Below, one piece after another: positions 1-12,509 of a DNA stretch of 64,000 bases (the stretch's first letter is position 1; each line of letters opens with the position of its first letter). Source of the DNA: Euwallacea fornicatus (lineage: Eukaryota; Arthropoda; Insecta; Coleoptera; Curculionidae); NCBI RefSeq assembly GCF_040115645.1, contig NC_089547.1, positions 4,588,001-4,652,000 on the forward strand, written 5' to 3'. The position numbers were made by a program, and so were the translations under genes. A model generated the notes under the pieces. It made no database searches. It was not told the origin of the DNA and worked only from the letters and a program-made list of their open reading frames with translations.

Positions 1-3000
1 GTGTTGGGGCAGTAATTCCCGAATAAAAAACCTAATTAGCTTTTGGAAATTTTGGCCTTTTGGTGCTGCGCTTGTGAGTTCTAAATGGCCCGCTGCATTG
101 AAGGACTGCGTTTATTTTACAATAAATTCGGCTTGAATAAATTTCGCACGTCGTGTTTGTTATTCCAGATGGGGCTCGCAGATTTTCCGCCATTTGTCAA
201 GAAAAAATTAATTAAAGAATAACATTCCCCCCCTGAAAAATAAAACAGAAAATTGACTAGGTAATTACATACCGAAATAACCCATAATAAAGACCGCGAT
301 AGTTACTACTATTTCTATTTTTACCCAAACAGCCTTAAAACGTGACGCGCTTATCTGCGTACGAAATTACCTACATTTTCTTCGTAAATTAAGCTCTTTT
401 AATGTTGTTCCCCTCGCTGCAAAAATGAGATAAACGGAATGCAGGTGCGCTCGCTGATAAAGCAATAAAAAAGCTTAAGTTACATAAAACAGAAAATTTA
501 TCCTTTTTCGAAATTATTTAACAGCGACAAAGAATATAAAACGTCAGAGAGGAAACACGTTCAAATAACCCAATCAAAGGAATTTATAGGCAGCTCTCGT
601 CGAATGCGACGCTCGGTATAGGGAAACGAAGAAACGAATGTTGTTGGCACTAGCAAAGACTTTTTTGCTCTAGTAACCCACAATAAATTGAATTGATTCG
701 TATCTGCGAGCTTTCAATAACAATAATTAAGCGATAGGGAAGTGGCGTGCTGGTAAACACGTTTATTATTCAGTTAATTGTTATTAATTGTTCCGCGAAT
801 TAGTACTAATGCTCAATGGGAAAGCGATTGAAGGTGTGCGCGGGCACGATGCGAGAGGTGCGATTTGAATCTCCAGAAGCCCGATCAACCACAAAAAAAC
901 AATATTTTTTTAACTCGACCTGGTATATTCACGAGTGTGCAATTCCAGGAATTTATTAATTAATTAATTTAATATAAACGAGATTTGATCTAGATCTCTC
1001 GATCGGAATAAACTTTACGTTAACTGGCCGTATTTTCTACTAATTTGCCATATGGACTCTGTATATATAGTGTAGGCTACGATCAAATCGAGCACACGTA
1101 CGTTCTAAAAATTAATCCAGATTGAGCGTATTGGACCGCACGGCACTGGAGCGGGGCACCGTTCTCCGTTTCCTCTCGCGCAAAAATCACTACAAAACCC
1201 TCTGGTTTCTTCTTGTTTGCTATCAAGAAATCATTAAAATTTAATACTCACTGGATCGCCCATTATGGCTTTATGTCCGCCTATGATCTACGACTCAACA
1301 CCGGACACTCAAGATTTATGATGCTCAAAGTGAGGTTAATTCAATCCAGTTGCGGTTTGCGCTCACTTTAAATTTCTCATCTAACATCTCTCACTTATGA
1401 AAGTAACCTTGAAGTCGGCTCTCTTTTCACTGAAGATATCAGACCCAAGAGCTGAACGCTCTGTGCATGTGTTCGATGCTATCAAAGGTGGAAAAATCAG
1501 ATGTTTCCGGCAATTTGCGATCGGAATGATCGAAATTGCAAGAATAAGGATGCAGGGAGGAACGGGTGGAACATAATTATGGTTGGTAATAGTGGCAAAT
1601 TTGCTTCTTTGTCAAGAGAACGAGTCAGAAACACGTGATAATAAAGCCGATTGGTTACGGTTTCGCCTTAAGTCATAGACGGGAACGTAAATGAGTAGTT
1701 CACAAGTTATTATGATGGATGTTGTGCGGATCACCCCTCAAAGTGTGCTTAATTAATGCCCTGTGCATCGCCACTTTCGTAAATCGTTTCAGTATTACGC
1801 TCCCAGGGGGATTTTCGGGGTCGCTAATCGGCGACTTAAGGTCGGAGTGGAGGGCACTCCCTCCTCTCGGGGCGGCGTCGCGAACCTCATCCGTTACTCT
1901 ACCGGCCACCAAAGCAGTGCTCGTGATAGTCCATTCGCCTTTACCTGGGTTTTTCGCTGTATTTTCCGCAACATCTCCCTAACAGGATTTTGCGTGGAAA
2001 AAACTCTCACACTCGCAGCCTCGGGCAATGCGAGTGAGCTGACATCTCGGAAAATAAACGTAATAAGTTGTCTTTTACATCGATGCAACGTTCTTTACTA
2101 TATCTCGACGGTCCCATGTCGAGCGTGTGTTGTCCACTTAAATATACCGGACGATGGGAGATCGCCGCGCTGATGGTGGATTTTAAATACCAACCATAAT
2201 TTTATGCACCACCGGGGAATGCCAGAAACCGAGAAAAAATACCTGCCGAATTCTTGACCTTCCGAAAACGGAGCTGATATCATCGAATGGTGGGAGCGAC
2301 TCTATGCTGATACGGGACGGACATGCCTGGTGAGCCGATTAATTAACTTTACGCGAGACACCGGACCCAACGTGACCGTGGCATTGTTTGCGACCATATT
2401 TGACAGTTCTTATCTACAATAGGGGTCTAAATGAGCAAGGTGCACTAACTCAATTACATGCGCGCTACGAGAGAGCTAACGAACGATCGAAACAGGACCG
2501 GCTCGCTTCCAATGGGTCAATGGAGATTTTCCGATATTAAAAATTGAAATACGTCCAATTTTTCTCGATAAAACACGCATTAAATCAATCAAAATGCTCC
2601 GTATTAAACAAACAATGCGATAATGCGTGTATATCATACGAAATTTCTCTCGCAATATAAAACTGTAGTCAATATTCATTAAACTGCGGACTTCAAACGT
2701 GGTGCTAATAGCCGGTCAAGGCGTTTGCGTAAAAACAATCAATTTGAAACAGTATCGGCATATTCCGATTTAAACAATGGCGGGTATTTTTAAATGGACG
2801 CCCCGCGTACTGTAGACCGGACTTTTGCCTCGCTCCCGTCGAGGGGACACTCGGATTTGATTGTTTTGGGCGGTTGTGATAATGCGACATGACGGTTTGT
2901 CTGGAAATCTGTCAGAAATATCGTCAACAAATAATCGTCGTTGTCAACGATGTGGCGTAGCGGATTTTTGCACACCATTTAAACCAACATAAAGTGACTA

Positions 3001-5250
3001 CCGAAGCAGTTCCCACCGTGGAAACAATCGCGGCACATCGGTTAGATCCCCTATCGATATCTATTAGAAATCTGAAAATGATCAATTAATAGCTCATAAA
3101 AGGTGCACTTAAGTGGATTTTATGTGGGAAAGTAATTGATTTTGGTTCGGATAAGGCGGTCAAGTCTAGTTTATTTCCCGCGAAATCTGTCATTTGTCTA
3201 CTTTTATTGATCAGGTGAAGTGCTACCGGTTTTGATGTATTGGACCATTTGTTCAGGCGTCGAGGAGCTTTCAGGAAGTGATAGGGAGTGAAGGATTCCT
3301 GACGATTCGTAGTAATAGTGATGAAGAAAACACTGTGGGCGTTCCCGTCAAAACGCCGATCGAAAATTATTTTCACCTCCGTTCGTAAATATTTTAATTC
3401 TTGATTGTCTGTGATTAACCTAATTAATTTCTACAATTTGTTTATGCAATTTATATCCGTCTAGGCTTGTTTTCGTTTTCGACGGGGGCCGATTTTTTCG
3501 CCGAATTTGATAAATCGACCGTGTCGGTATTTTTAATTGGCCGCGACTCAACTCGTTTCGGTTTCGGAATCGAGATCGACGCGGCGATAAAGCGACTTTG
3601 ACGTTTTACTCTGCCAGATTTCTGTACGAAACTAAAAAACAACGTGAACCATCAATTATTAGCAAAACATTAGGACAAAAACGCTGGCAACAAGCAAATT
3701 ATATTGTGCCACATTTCTAATAACTCAACGACCTATTAATATGCATCGGGGCTCGTAAGCAAATTTTTTTCACTGCCGGCTATCTGCTAAGCGTAATTAT
3801 ATGGTGTAAACGTAATTAATTGCGTAAATCCAGTAATTTGTATAATGGCCGCGATAGCTTTGTATATTACTAAAATTCAGCCATTCATCAGAAATGTAAA
3901 TTTCGTCATAGGAATAACCTACTTGAGTACTCAAATTCAAAGCAAAATGAAATATGTGGTATGAGAATGTGCCGCGAATATAAATCGGATCGCTTCGCCT
4001 TTTAAATGACTTCTCGTCGCATTTTTGCCGAGCATATCCCGAGAAATACCATCGCATTAATCGTCCATCTATCACGAGGAATATTTATGTACCTACCTGC
4101 TGGATATGCCTTGATTTCCTCGACATACCTCAGCAATTACCCGGACTGATGATATAGAAACAAGAAATTTTCTTAATGAGTCCTATTGTTGCTGATATCT
4201 GGACCAACTCGACGATCGAATCAATTACGCCATTAATTATAACTTCCTATACACGCACACATCTGTTAAAACTAGAATTTGCTTTTTTCCCCGATCAATT
4301 TCTCTAGGTATGTTCCTTCGGGCATTGCAATCTGAGTGAATAATTGCACTGTGACAGTACACATCGGAAAAGAAGATAATTAAACTTCATATTAGCATAA
4401 TTAGTTGTTTTCCTGCCCGACGCACAGCCAGCAATATTATTGCAGCATTGCTAATAAGAACCAAGTGAAAACACGAAGATAACTCGAGGAAATTTGCCGA
4501 AGACATCGAGGTATGCGATAGCAATTCAAATGGGTTTTAGTCGTGTATGTGGCATAGAATAATGCAGTCTAGAGCTCACAGTTTGGTCTAAACGTCTCTA
4601 TTAAGGCGTTGTAAAGGTCAAGACGTACCATGCAGCGTTGGTAGTGGCATTAACCTTTCGATACTCACTTGGAAACCATCTCATTCGTTCAGATGATTTT
4701 CGCTTTGTTTATATCCGTCTTTTTGCTGGTAATAGTACTCGAATCGACAAAATTCTCTAATCTTCGTTTATTGGCGCCGTCGACAGAAACTTTTCAAATA
4801 CGGTTTACCATTTTGATAAATTTACCAGCAATTCGAAGTTACGTCATCAACCATTTGGCGTTGGCAGTTTCCACAGGAGGACTTTTCGGAAACGATGATC
4901 TGGATGTGGATAGAAAATCAACTGATAAGGATCGGGGCCTAGATAATCGATTCCCGTGATCACGGTTTGTTCGTTTATTGGTGTCAGTTCACTGAAATCA
5001 GTGTTTTTGCGCAAACTGACGCCAACAGTGATGTTAGAAGCAATTGAACTATCTTACCCAGTAATTCCACTGATATTGCCGCCCCTGAAGCTGGTTCATT
5101 CACTGCACCTCTGCTTGCAGGTCCCAGGAAACAACCACTTCATCAATTAACACTTTTCTCTTACCTAAACTCACTTAACGTATCACTTTTACAGCAGAGA
5201 CTCATTCAAAACACTCAGAAATGGGAAGACTGGGGAACGCCATTAGCACT
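1..5250. other. Gene-free AT-rich stretch
   Basis: I see no supportable gene here. Open frames are short, overlap one another on both strands and lack paired splice sites. Around 1700-2170 a GC-richer patch gives several mutually overlapping frames, which is typical of composition and not of coding. Runs of TTAATTAA-like sequence (for example near 955-975) are common, as in insect intergenic or regulatory DNA. A frame at 4696-4959 begins with a hydrophobic segment but has no other support. Confidence 0.5.
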
Positions 5251-5289
5251 TTCATTTGTCACGGTAGTAATCAAGTCCTGTACCAAGAA

Positions 5290-5580
5290 ATACGTCATTT
5301 CCGCTTGGAAAATACATAGGCGGAAGTTCGTAGTGTTTTTTCTTCGTGCGCGGGAAATTTAAATTTGATATTTTCCGATGGAGTCGAGACGCACCTATTT
5401 GAGATATTAAAAAGTTTGTGAAAATCGAGCTTGAAAGTTAAAAAAACTTGTATTAATCCAGTACTCTATTGCGAAAGGCGTCATTTCCGTTTGAAAAATA
5501 ACAATTCGTATGAGGCAGAAGTCGGCGGCACCTCTTCTCCTCGTGGCGGGAAATTTAAATTCAATGTTTCTGTATAAGAT
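5290..5580 (+). repeat. Diverged direct repeat, two units
   Basis: Two related segments lie about 185 bases apart, starting near 5298 and near 5479. Both begin with CGTCATTTCCG followed by a TTGAAAAATA-like stretch, and both end with GCGGGAAATTTAAATT. The middle parts differ by small insertions. The pair sits just upstream of a decayed transposase, so it may be part of the same mobile element, but no terminal inverted repeats were recognised. Confidence 0.5.
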
Positions 5581-5739
5581 CGTGAAGCACTACTTTAAGG
5601 TGTTCAAAAGGTTCAAATGCTTCCAAGAACTAACTATATTCACCGCTTAAATTTTAATCGATAGATTCCCCGAAATCGTAGAAATTTATGTAAGATATTA
5701 TTGTCTGATAAGCGCAGGTTACAAAGATTGTTGTCTTAA

Positions 5740-6159
5740 ATTCCAGGAACTCACACGTTGGAGCAGTAGAAATTTCCTATGGGAGGTTGGTGTGGTATTT
5801 TTAATGGACAATTAGTCGAACCATGCCTTGTTCTTCCCAATAGACCAACAGGTGATATTTCCCGACATTTTATCGAGCGCGTCTTGCCGGTCTTGTTAGA
5901 AAACAAATATATCGAGAGAATGTTTTTTGAACACGATGCAACTCCTCCACATTTAAGATTAATTGTGAGAACGTTATCGAATCGAAAATTTCCCTGTTAT
6001 TGTCACACCGGCCCCAATAAATATATTATAATTGACACTTCAGGGTATAGGGATTTTTTGTTCAATAAGAAAAACTCTATGACTATGACGTCATACATTT
6101 TATCCAATGCGACAAACGATTGCGATCTGCACAAGCGCTCTCCCCGAAATTTTGAATAG
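5740..6159 (+). pseudogene. Degenerate Tc1/mariner-type transposase fragment
   Basis: The frame from 5779 reads like the middle of an insect DDE transposase of the IS630-Tc1-mariner superfamily: a WCGIFNGQLVEP segment, then VLPNRPTGD, a region ending in LPVLLE, and then FFEHDATPPHL, the degenerate form of the family's QHDGAPPH block, which carries a catalytic Asp. After about residue 75 the resemblance is lost, and the expected PDLNP block is absent. There is no full-length frame and no introns, so this is a dead copy. Upstream bases of the same element appear to be in another frame. Confidence 0.7.
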
Positions 6160-9100
6160 ACCACCGGCCCTGGAAGTTCCAGTTGAATAATACATGGGAC
6201 AGTAGTTCCTCCGTTGCGTCTAAGGTGAATGGAGAATTTTGATGTATTGTTGGTTGTAGCTATATCGTTAAGGCCGTTTGCGCGGACTACACGTTTGAAC
6301 CTACGATTAATCTCAAGTGTCGCTTAAATTAATTAGCACACTTGGGGTGAATGTACGGCTGTATGCAGCGCAGTTTGAAACTTTTTTAAGGAAAATTACA
6401 ACTAATTATTTCATAACTCCTGAATGAAAAACTGCTCCCAGTCCACTTAAATTTTTGCTTTGGGTGATTCCGGAGCACTAACACTTTTTATTAAAATTAA
6501 AACTGTAAATGCCATTATGTGAGTATATTGCTGGCCCGCCGCTTTCGGCCGAAATTGTTCTAAAAGCATTAATAACCATTGGCGGTTGCCTAACGGTAAC
6601 TTAGAATCAAAATTTTCATCGAGTCACTGCATTGAAAGCCCTACTAAACCAAAGTTTAATCGGTTGTATAATACGCGATGAGCATCGTCGTCATCGCCAT
6701 TTCTCAATCTTCAGAGAAGAATCGAATGAGTATACGGTTATGGTAATTAATACGGCTCGCAGGCGGACAAAAGCCCCACCGGGAATAAATTAACCATCGG
6801 GGTAACAGATACAAAGAGGATTCCATTAAAATAAAGAGAAAAAAATATGAGCAACAAGCGAGCGCGCAACGTGAGCATTTAGTAGATACAGAGACAATCC
6901 ATCTACGTGCATGCTCCTTCAGTCATTTGCCCTCGCATTTTACTTGCCCTCAACGGCTTTAAGAGGATATACCGGACAAGTCCATAACTTTGAAGGACTT
7001 ATTTTAATCCTTTGAATTGCGCTAATTACGATTAATCGGAACGGGCAATATTCAGACACTTGCGGGATTATTTGCCGCAGTTTGGCTGACGCGCTCATGC
7101 AGAAATAATCCATGGTATATCGCCTTAAAGCTATGAGCATGGGCATAATAATTCCTCACAGATATCTCCGTAAATCAAGTCCGGATTTAACGAAAAAATA
7201 ATGTTTATTTCTCGTGTGTCAGTCCCACATACCTTGTCAGTTCAACGATCAGCATACATTATTGGTGCTCCAGGTCGTAGTCCTCACTTACTTCCGCTCC
7301 TTTCAGAGAACACTTGCACACAAATTGTTACACTTAGCCAAATGAATATTCATCCACTTTAAAGCTCATGAGAGCAGAAGGAGCCCTTAAGGTTATGAAG
7401 ATATGTTGCTGGTTATGACATAATCGGCATCTTCATTAATTCCGCCGAGGTGATTTTTCAGCCCATTGGACGATGAATTCCTTCAAGGGATCGGGTTAAT
7501 GACGGTAGTGTGGGCTGAAAATGTAATAGAATCCACATAAGGAGGCGATTATGGCTCTATTTGATGATTAGCAATGTATCTTTTTTATCGAGTCCCCAAG
7601 TTGATGGTACTTGGCACCCCAATTTGGGTAAATTCTGGGCTTGACGGGGCATCGATTTAACTGTCAAGAGAGTGAATTATTTGTTGTAACGGTGCGCGTG
7701 CGAATTTTGACCACAATTCAGAATTGCCAAATTTCGTCGAGGATTGCGGCAGAAAATTCCATAACTGTAGATCCTTAGTGCGACAACTACTGAAAGATAT
7801 CCATAACGGAATGCTGTAGAGCATGGGAATATTGGTCAAGAGACTGGACGCGCCAATATCCACGTTCGGTCCATAGGCCCAGCTTTAAGACTGGCACGAA
7901 CCATTTATCCATGTTTTTGAGACAGGTACACCCCTGAAGGCAGGACATGGAGACCAGGATAGCGGTTCTTCTTGACGTTGACAGGAATAGATGGGTATGG
8001 TGCAAAGCTGGACTAACGAGTGAAGAAAAAGTTTTAATTGGGAAAGATACAGGGCTTTTCTTGGGTGTTCCCGAGGAGATTGCTCGCTAAGTGGACAAAG
8101 GTTCAAACATGTGATTGAATCGATGGTGGATGATTACTTTTTTCCTTTCGTCCTTTGCACTCCTAATTTGTGTCGATGGGCATCTTTGCAAATTCCACAA
8201 AAACGATGAACGATTCAAAAATACTGCAAGAGAATTTAAAGCTGGTGTTCGAATTCGTACAGGGTGTTCTAAAAAAAGATACCCAGCGGAAAATAGTACC
8301 TGGCCCGAAAATAGGTAATAGCCTATATATGGTTACCAGAAAATTTGACATTTTGTTGTAGAAGGTTTTAGAGAAAATATATAGATGTACGAAAATTCAA
8401 AGATTCAAATGGGGACATACCTGAGGCATACGTAAAATATGAGAAAAAATTGCGAAACTTTGCCACCCAGTATATCAAAAGTGGTGCGTTTTTGATCATG
8501 GGTCCGTGAGCATTTTAAAAATTACTTTGCGGAGTGTTATCGCTCCCTGAGACATTTCCACCGTGATATGCTCCACTTTGGACAGAGAAATATAGAGAAA
8601 ACACAGAGAAAAATATTTTGCTGAAAAACTCGAATTGAACTGGTTTGCACATGTAGACTGAACTCGCCTGGATGAGAGAAATCTTTTGATCTTTGCATTT
8701 AAAAGACCCGCATATTTTCCGGGAAAAAATCATCCATAAATCCGGCCATTAAGAAAAGACATTTATATTTTACCGCCATGTTATTTGCTGTAATTGCTTC
8801 TCCGAGAGGAATGTGGGTTACGTAGAGTAATTTGCGTAATGCACGAAATATAATAAAAGTTTATATTATTCTTAAACCGTTTTGTGACATGTTGGTTGGC
8901 CTGATTTGAATCTGCACATACACACATTACCACTCCCGTCTAACTGCAAAAGGCTCGAATTACCCAGTTAATTTAAGAGCATTGCGCGGGGAAAAAAAAA
9001 TGAAACATCCTGTTCTACTTGTATATTTCCAAGGCGCAAACCACTAAATATTTAAAAAAGTGATTAATGGATGGTTAGTTTTGGCCGAAAGATGTGATTG

Positions 9101-12100
9101 GTAATCACCGAAATATGACAATAAACACGCGGCTTCGGTTTAAAGGAGAAATCGATATGATGGGTCGTAAAACTGCCCCAGAAGTTTAAATATTGATCTT
9201 CATCATATACACTTTCAATAAGAAGAGGTGAAGCGAGTCATTTCGAAGACCAATCTTAAGGAATTTCTCGCATTTATAACGTTATCACTGGCTATATGCG
9301 ATCCGGTTAGAGGTTTGTCGCCTCGGCCCATAAAAAGGTAGAGGTTTATGTCTAATTTCGCCACGCATTCCGATAATGAGAACTCATTAAATGCCGCATG
9401 AGGTATGAGAATAGAAAAGGCAAAAAGTAACCCGTTGGTGTCGTTTTTTCTATATAAAGGGGATAAATGATGAAGACCCGCTTGACGGGGGCATTTTTCT
9501 CTAATAGTTCGTAAACGGGTCCAGTTTCCATACTGGACTGCTCAATTAGTCTGAATGACCATATTCACACTTATTGTTAACGAAACTGCCGGAATAAACG
9601 AAGAACAGAAACAGAAGCCCCTGTGAGGTATTTGTGGCCACGATTAGAGTCGAGAGCTTGGACGAATGAATGGGATAAAGACGCAGAAGTGCCTTGATTT
9701 ATTCTCGACAAGTTGATGTATACGTCGCAATAACATTGGGGACATTCTCCATAGTTAACAGATTAATTAATTACTTAGCAAAATATAGAAAAAACACATT
9801 AATGGATTTGCTATCGCTCGACCGCACCTCTGCGTCATATCTCGACTGCCGATCCTCTCCCTTTGCCTTTCCTTTTTGGTTCTGGAGAGGTACCGAACTT
9901 CAAAAGGGAGTTCCCCGACATTTGGACCTGCAGCAGCAGCGGTGGTAGTAAATTCGCTAGACGCTGCTTTGCCTGGAGATGGCTCTGCCTGTGTGCCGGT
10001 CCTTACCTCTTTACTAACTCCAACACAATAATACTAGAAACCTATTAACTGCTAAATATTCGATATTATTCAATAGGGCTGAGAGATAAAATTATGTGTG
10101 AGGCGTTACTCGGGAAAACTCAAAAGAAGAGCCAGCAAATCCGCCTCAGACCTACAGAACTTTTACGTATATTTACATCGATTACTACATGAGTTATTTA
10201 CCGTATTTTTCTGTCGACTGCAGGTATTGGTTGCGATTTTTTAGGAAAATCTCAATCTCGGGAAAATTCTTCATTTAACAGGGACAAAATAATTCCTTAT
10301 TTCCGTTCCAAGGAGCAGTGACACGTGAGCTGCCATTCTCGGAAGAATTCCTGGAAGTATGCGAGTTCTCATTCAAAACAATTGAAGCGGTATGACATTA
10401 ACAGAGCGGTAACGTGACGCACCAAAACAAATGGTAAGAAATGAATGTTTCGCTCTCTGTCTTTGTCTGTTGGGATAGCGTGAAGTAGGATAACGATACA
10501 GTGTTGGTTGAAAAGCGCAGTTAGCTGCACGTTTTTCTCACAACAGAGAAAATTTGCGAGGAAATCGTGGATTCGTGGAGCTCGTCGATATTTCCGGGTG
10601 ACAGCGAGGGCCACTTCGATGAGGAAGACAGCTTGGTCGCGCGGAAAGTGATGGAGCATGAGGTACGAAGGACGTCAAACACCGCCCCGTGTCTCCTCAT
10701 ATGCGATGAATATTTCATGAAGGGAATAATTTTTGAAAAATTCGTCATTCTCGGTCAGGAGAAGGGCTGAAACACCTGACCCCCCGTTAACCGAAAAACG
10801 ATGACGTTAAGGCAAATCAGTGGCGGGTTTCTTTATTCGATAAAAGTCGTTTCCCAGACAAACCTGCCAGCGATTGGCATGAACCATTCAGATTGCTCCA
10901 CTCCTCAGTTTACGTTCAGATGAGCATTTATAAATCAACCTAATTGGTTGTTCTTTATTCTAAATTCCAAATTGCTACCTAGTAGAACGCATGGAACGCA
11001 ACGTTGCGTTGTATGCGTGCATGCGTGCGTGTGTGTCATACGACTTAAGAGAAGCATTTGTGCCGCGTTAATCTATAAATTCGAGTTAATTGGATTTGCT
11101 TATCTAAATGACCAGGTAGATAAACAACTTTCATGGTAAATGCACTGAGGGCAAATGTCGGTTTTAAGGTCAGTTGTGCTATTGACGCGTTCCACACCCA
11201 TTGGACATTGCCAAAACAGAACCCGTCGCTTGAAATGCGCAAAAAACTGACGATTTCAGAAGTCGCTTCGAACCCCTGCCGGTAAATTTCAGAGAAAATA
11301 ATTAAAAATTAACGATACCGTCCGCGACCTGCGGGGCAGTCTTTCCCCGTATCGCTTAAGGGCGAGAACTCGCGTCTTGTCTCGTGTATTGCTGGTTGCA
11401 AACAATTTTTCGCATTTTCTCAACGCCGGCGCACTTTCCACGGCAGGTGCCGCTCCTGAGCGGTCGTACCTTCCACTTAAACGGCTGCCTTAGGCCACTT
11501 TGGGGGAGTTTTCGCGCAGACAGGTAAGTTGCTTAAGAAAAGTAAAATTATTACTCAGTGTTTCCTGAGTAAAACGAAAGTAAAAATTGACTGACGTCTG
11601 CGTTCGAGACGACAGCAGCAAAATAAAAATAATGTTCCTGTTGACATCGATTTTTGCGATAAAAAGCGATCTTTGACGAGGAGCGCAACAGAACGAAAAT
11701 ATGGAGTCGCTGATTGAGACGCGCCCCATTAATCACCTGGTAGTCTTGATAAAAGTGGAATTATTTGGATTTGTTTAGTTATTCAACGTTGACTTTAGAA
11801 CGGGAAATATAATGTATTTAGACAAGCAGGCTTGAACAATACGATGTATATTTAGAGCGTCCGTGTTTCCCATCTGTCGATACGCAAATGCAGTTTCATG
11901 GCCAATGGCCAATTCGCTTTATGCTAGTAAAATATCATTTTATTATTTAATTTAAAACACTTCAAAGTACCGTTTCATCTCACATTAGAATTAGTTGCAT
12001 TTACCTGCATACTGCACGCTGACTGTAATAAATACAGCGTTTCAGTCACCAAAAAAGAATGTAATCCGGTCCAACTATGTTCTTCAAAACGGACCCGCCC

Positions 12101-12470
12101 ACAGGTACTGGTTACACCTCGGTACTACGATGACGGCGACAATCGGGTCTATTTTCGGACCTCTAAATGGCCCCACACGCAATAGGTGTCTTTTTATTAT
12201 TTCGAATAGCGGTGCATTGTTGTAGAACCGCGGCCAAATTTTTATAAATATAATTGGAGCGCCTTCATGTAGCTGATGTGGGCGCGGAGGCGACGCCAAG
12301 ATTTGAAATCCGAGAAAGTGACACATGCACTCAATGAAGAAGGTACACGTGAAGTCCCTTCATACGGCCCGCAAGCTAAGACCTCCTCCCTTCGGCGGGG
12401 AGGGAGGATCGTAGCCCCGACATCGCAGCTCTACACGCCATCTTTCTCCATTTAATCATTTTTTTTCTTT
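6160..12470. other. Gene-free stretch with faint exon-like patches
   Basis: No confident gene. Minus-strand frames at 7657-8106 overlap and are interrupted; they could be an old pseudogene but match nothing I recognise. At 8258-8275 a TACAGGGTGTTCT sequence resembles the ends of common insect DNA transposons. A GC-richer patch at 10537-10661 is described separately. The rest is AT-rich non-coding sequence, possibly upstream regulatory DNA of the ankyrin gene, whose first exon must lie upstream of 12475. Confidence 0.4.
10537..10661 (+). other. Possible unassigned coding exon
   Basis: A 125-base open segment is bounded by an acceptor-like CACAACAG and a donor-like GAG/GTACGA. In the open frame it reads a Ser/Asp/Glu-rich sequence (SWSSSIFPGDSEGHFDEEDS) with coding-like third positions. 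The frame stays open past the donor to 10770. I cannot link it to neighbouring exons, and the opposite strand is also open across it, so this may be chance. It could be a 5' exon of the downstream ankyrin gene or of a gene outside the window. Confidence 0.15.
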
Positions 12471-12479
12471 ACAGATAGA

Positions 12480-12509
12480 ATGTCGAATGGCCTCACCAGG
12501 GCAGCATGA
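12480..12509 (+). promoter_or_regulatory. Upstream ORF overlapping the ankyrin-gene start
   Basis: The exon starting at 12475 (after the acceptor TTTCTTTACAG) has three ATGs before or at the presumed start. The first, at 12480, opens a nine-codon uORF whose TGA (12507-12509) overlaps the main ATG at 12506 in an ATGA arrangement. A second, at 12487, is in a third frame that runs through to 12765. An in-frame TAG at 12476 shows that 12506 is the first usable in-frame start. The arrangement suggests leaky scanning or reinitiation. Confidence 0.45.

Noticed and set aside
1763..2173. 136-residue plus-strand frame
   Set aside because: Three long frames overlap here on both strands in a GC-richer patch; there is no motif, no splice structure and no sensible start context.
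4696..4959. Short frame beginning with a hydrophobic signal-like segment
   Set aside because: Isolated, no cysteine pattern or homology, and AT-rich DNA often gives hydrophobic starts by chance.
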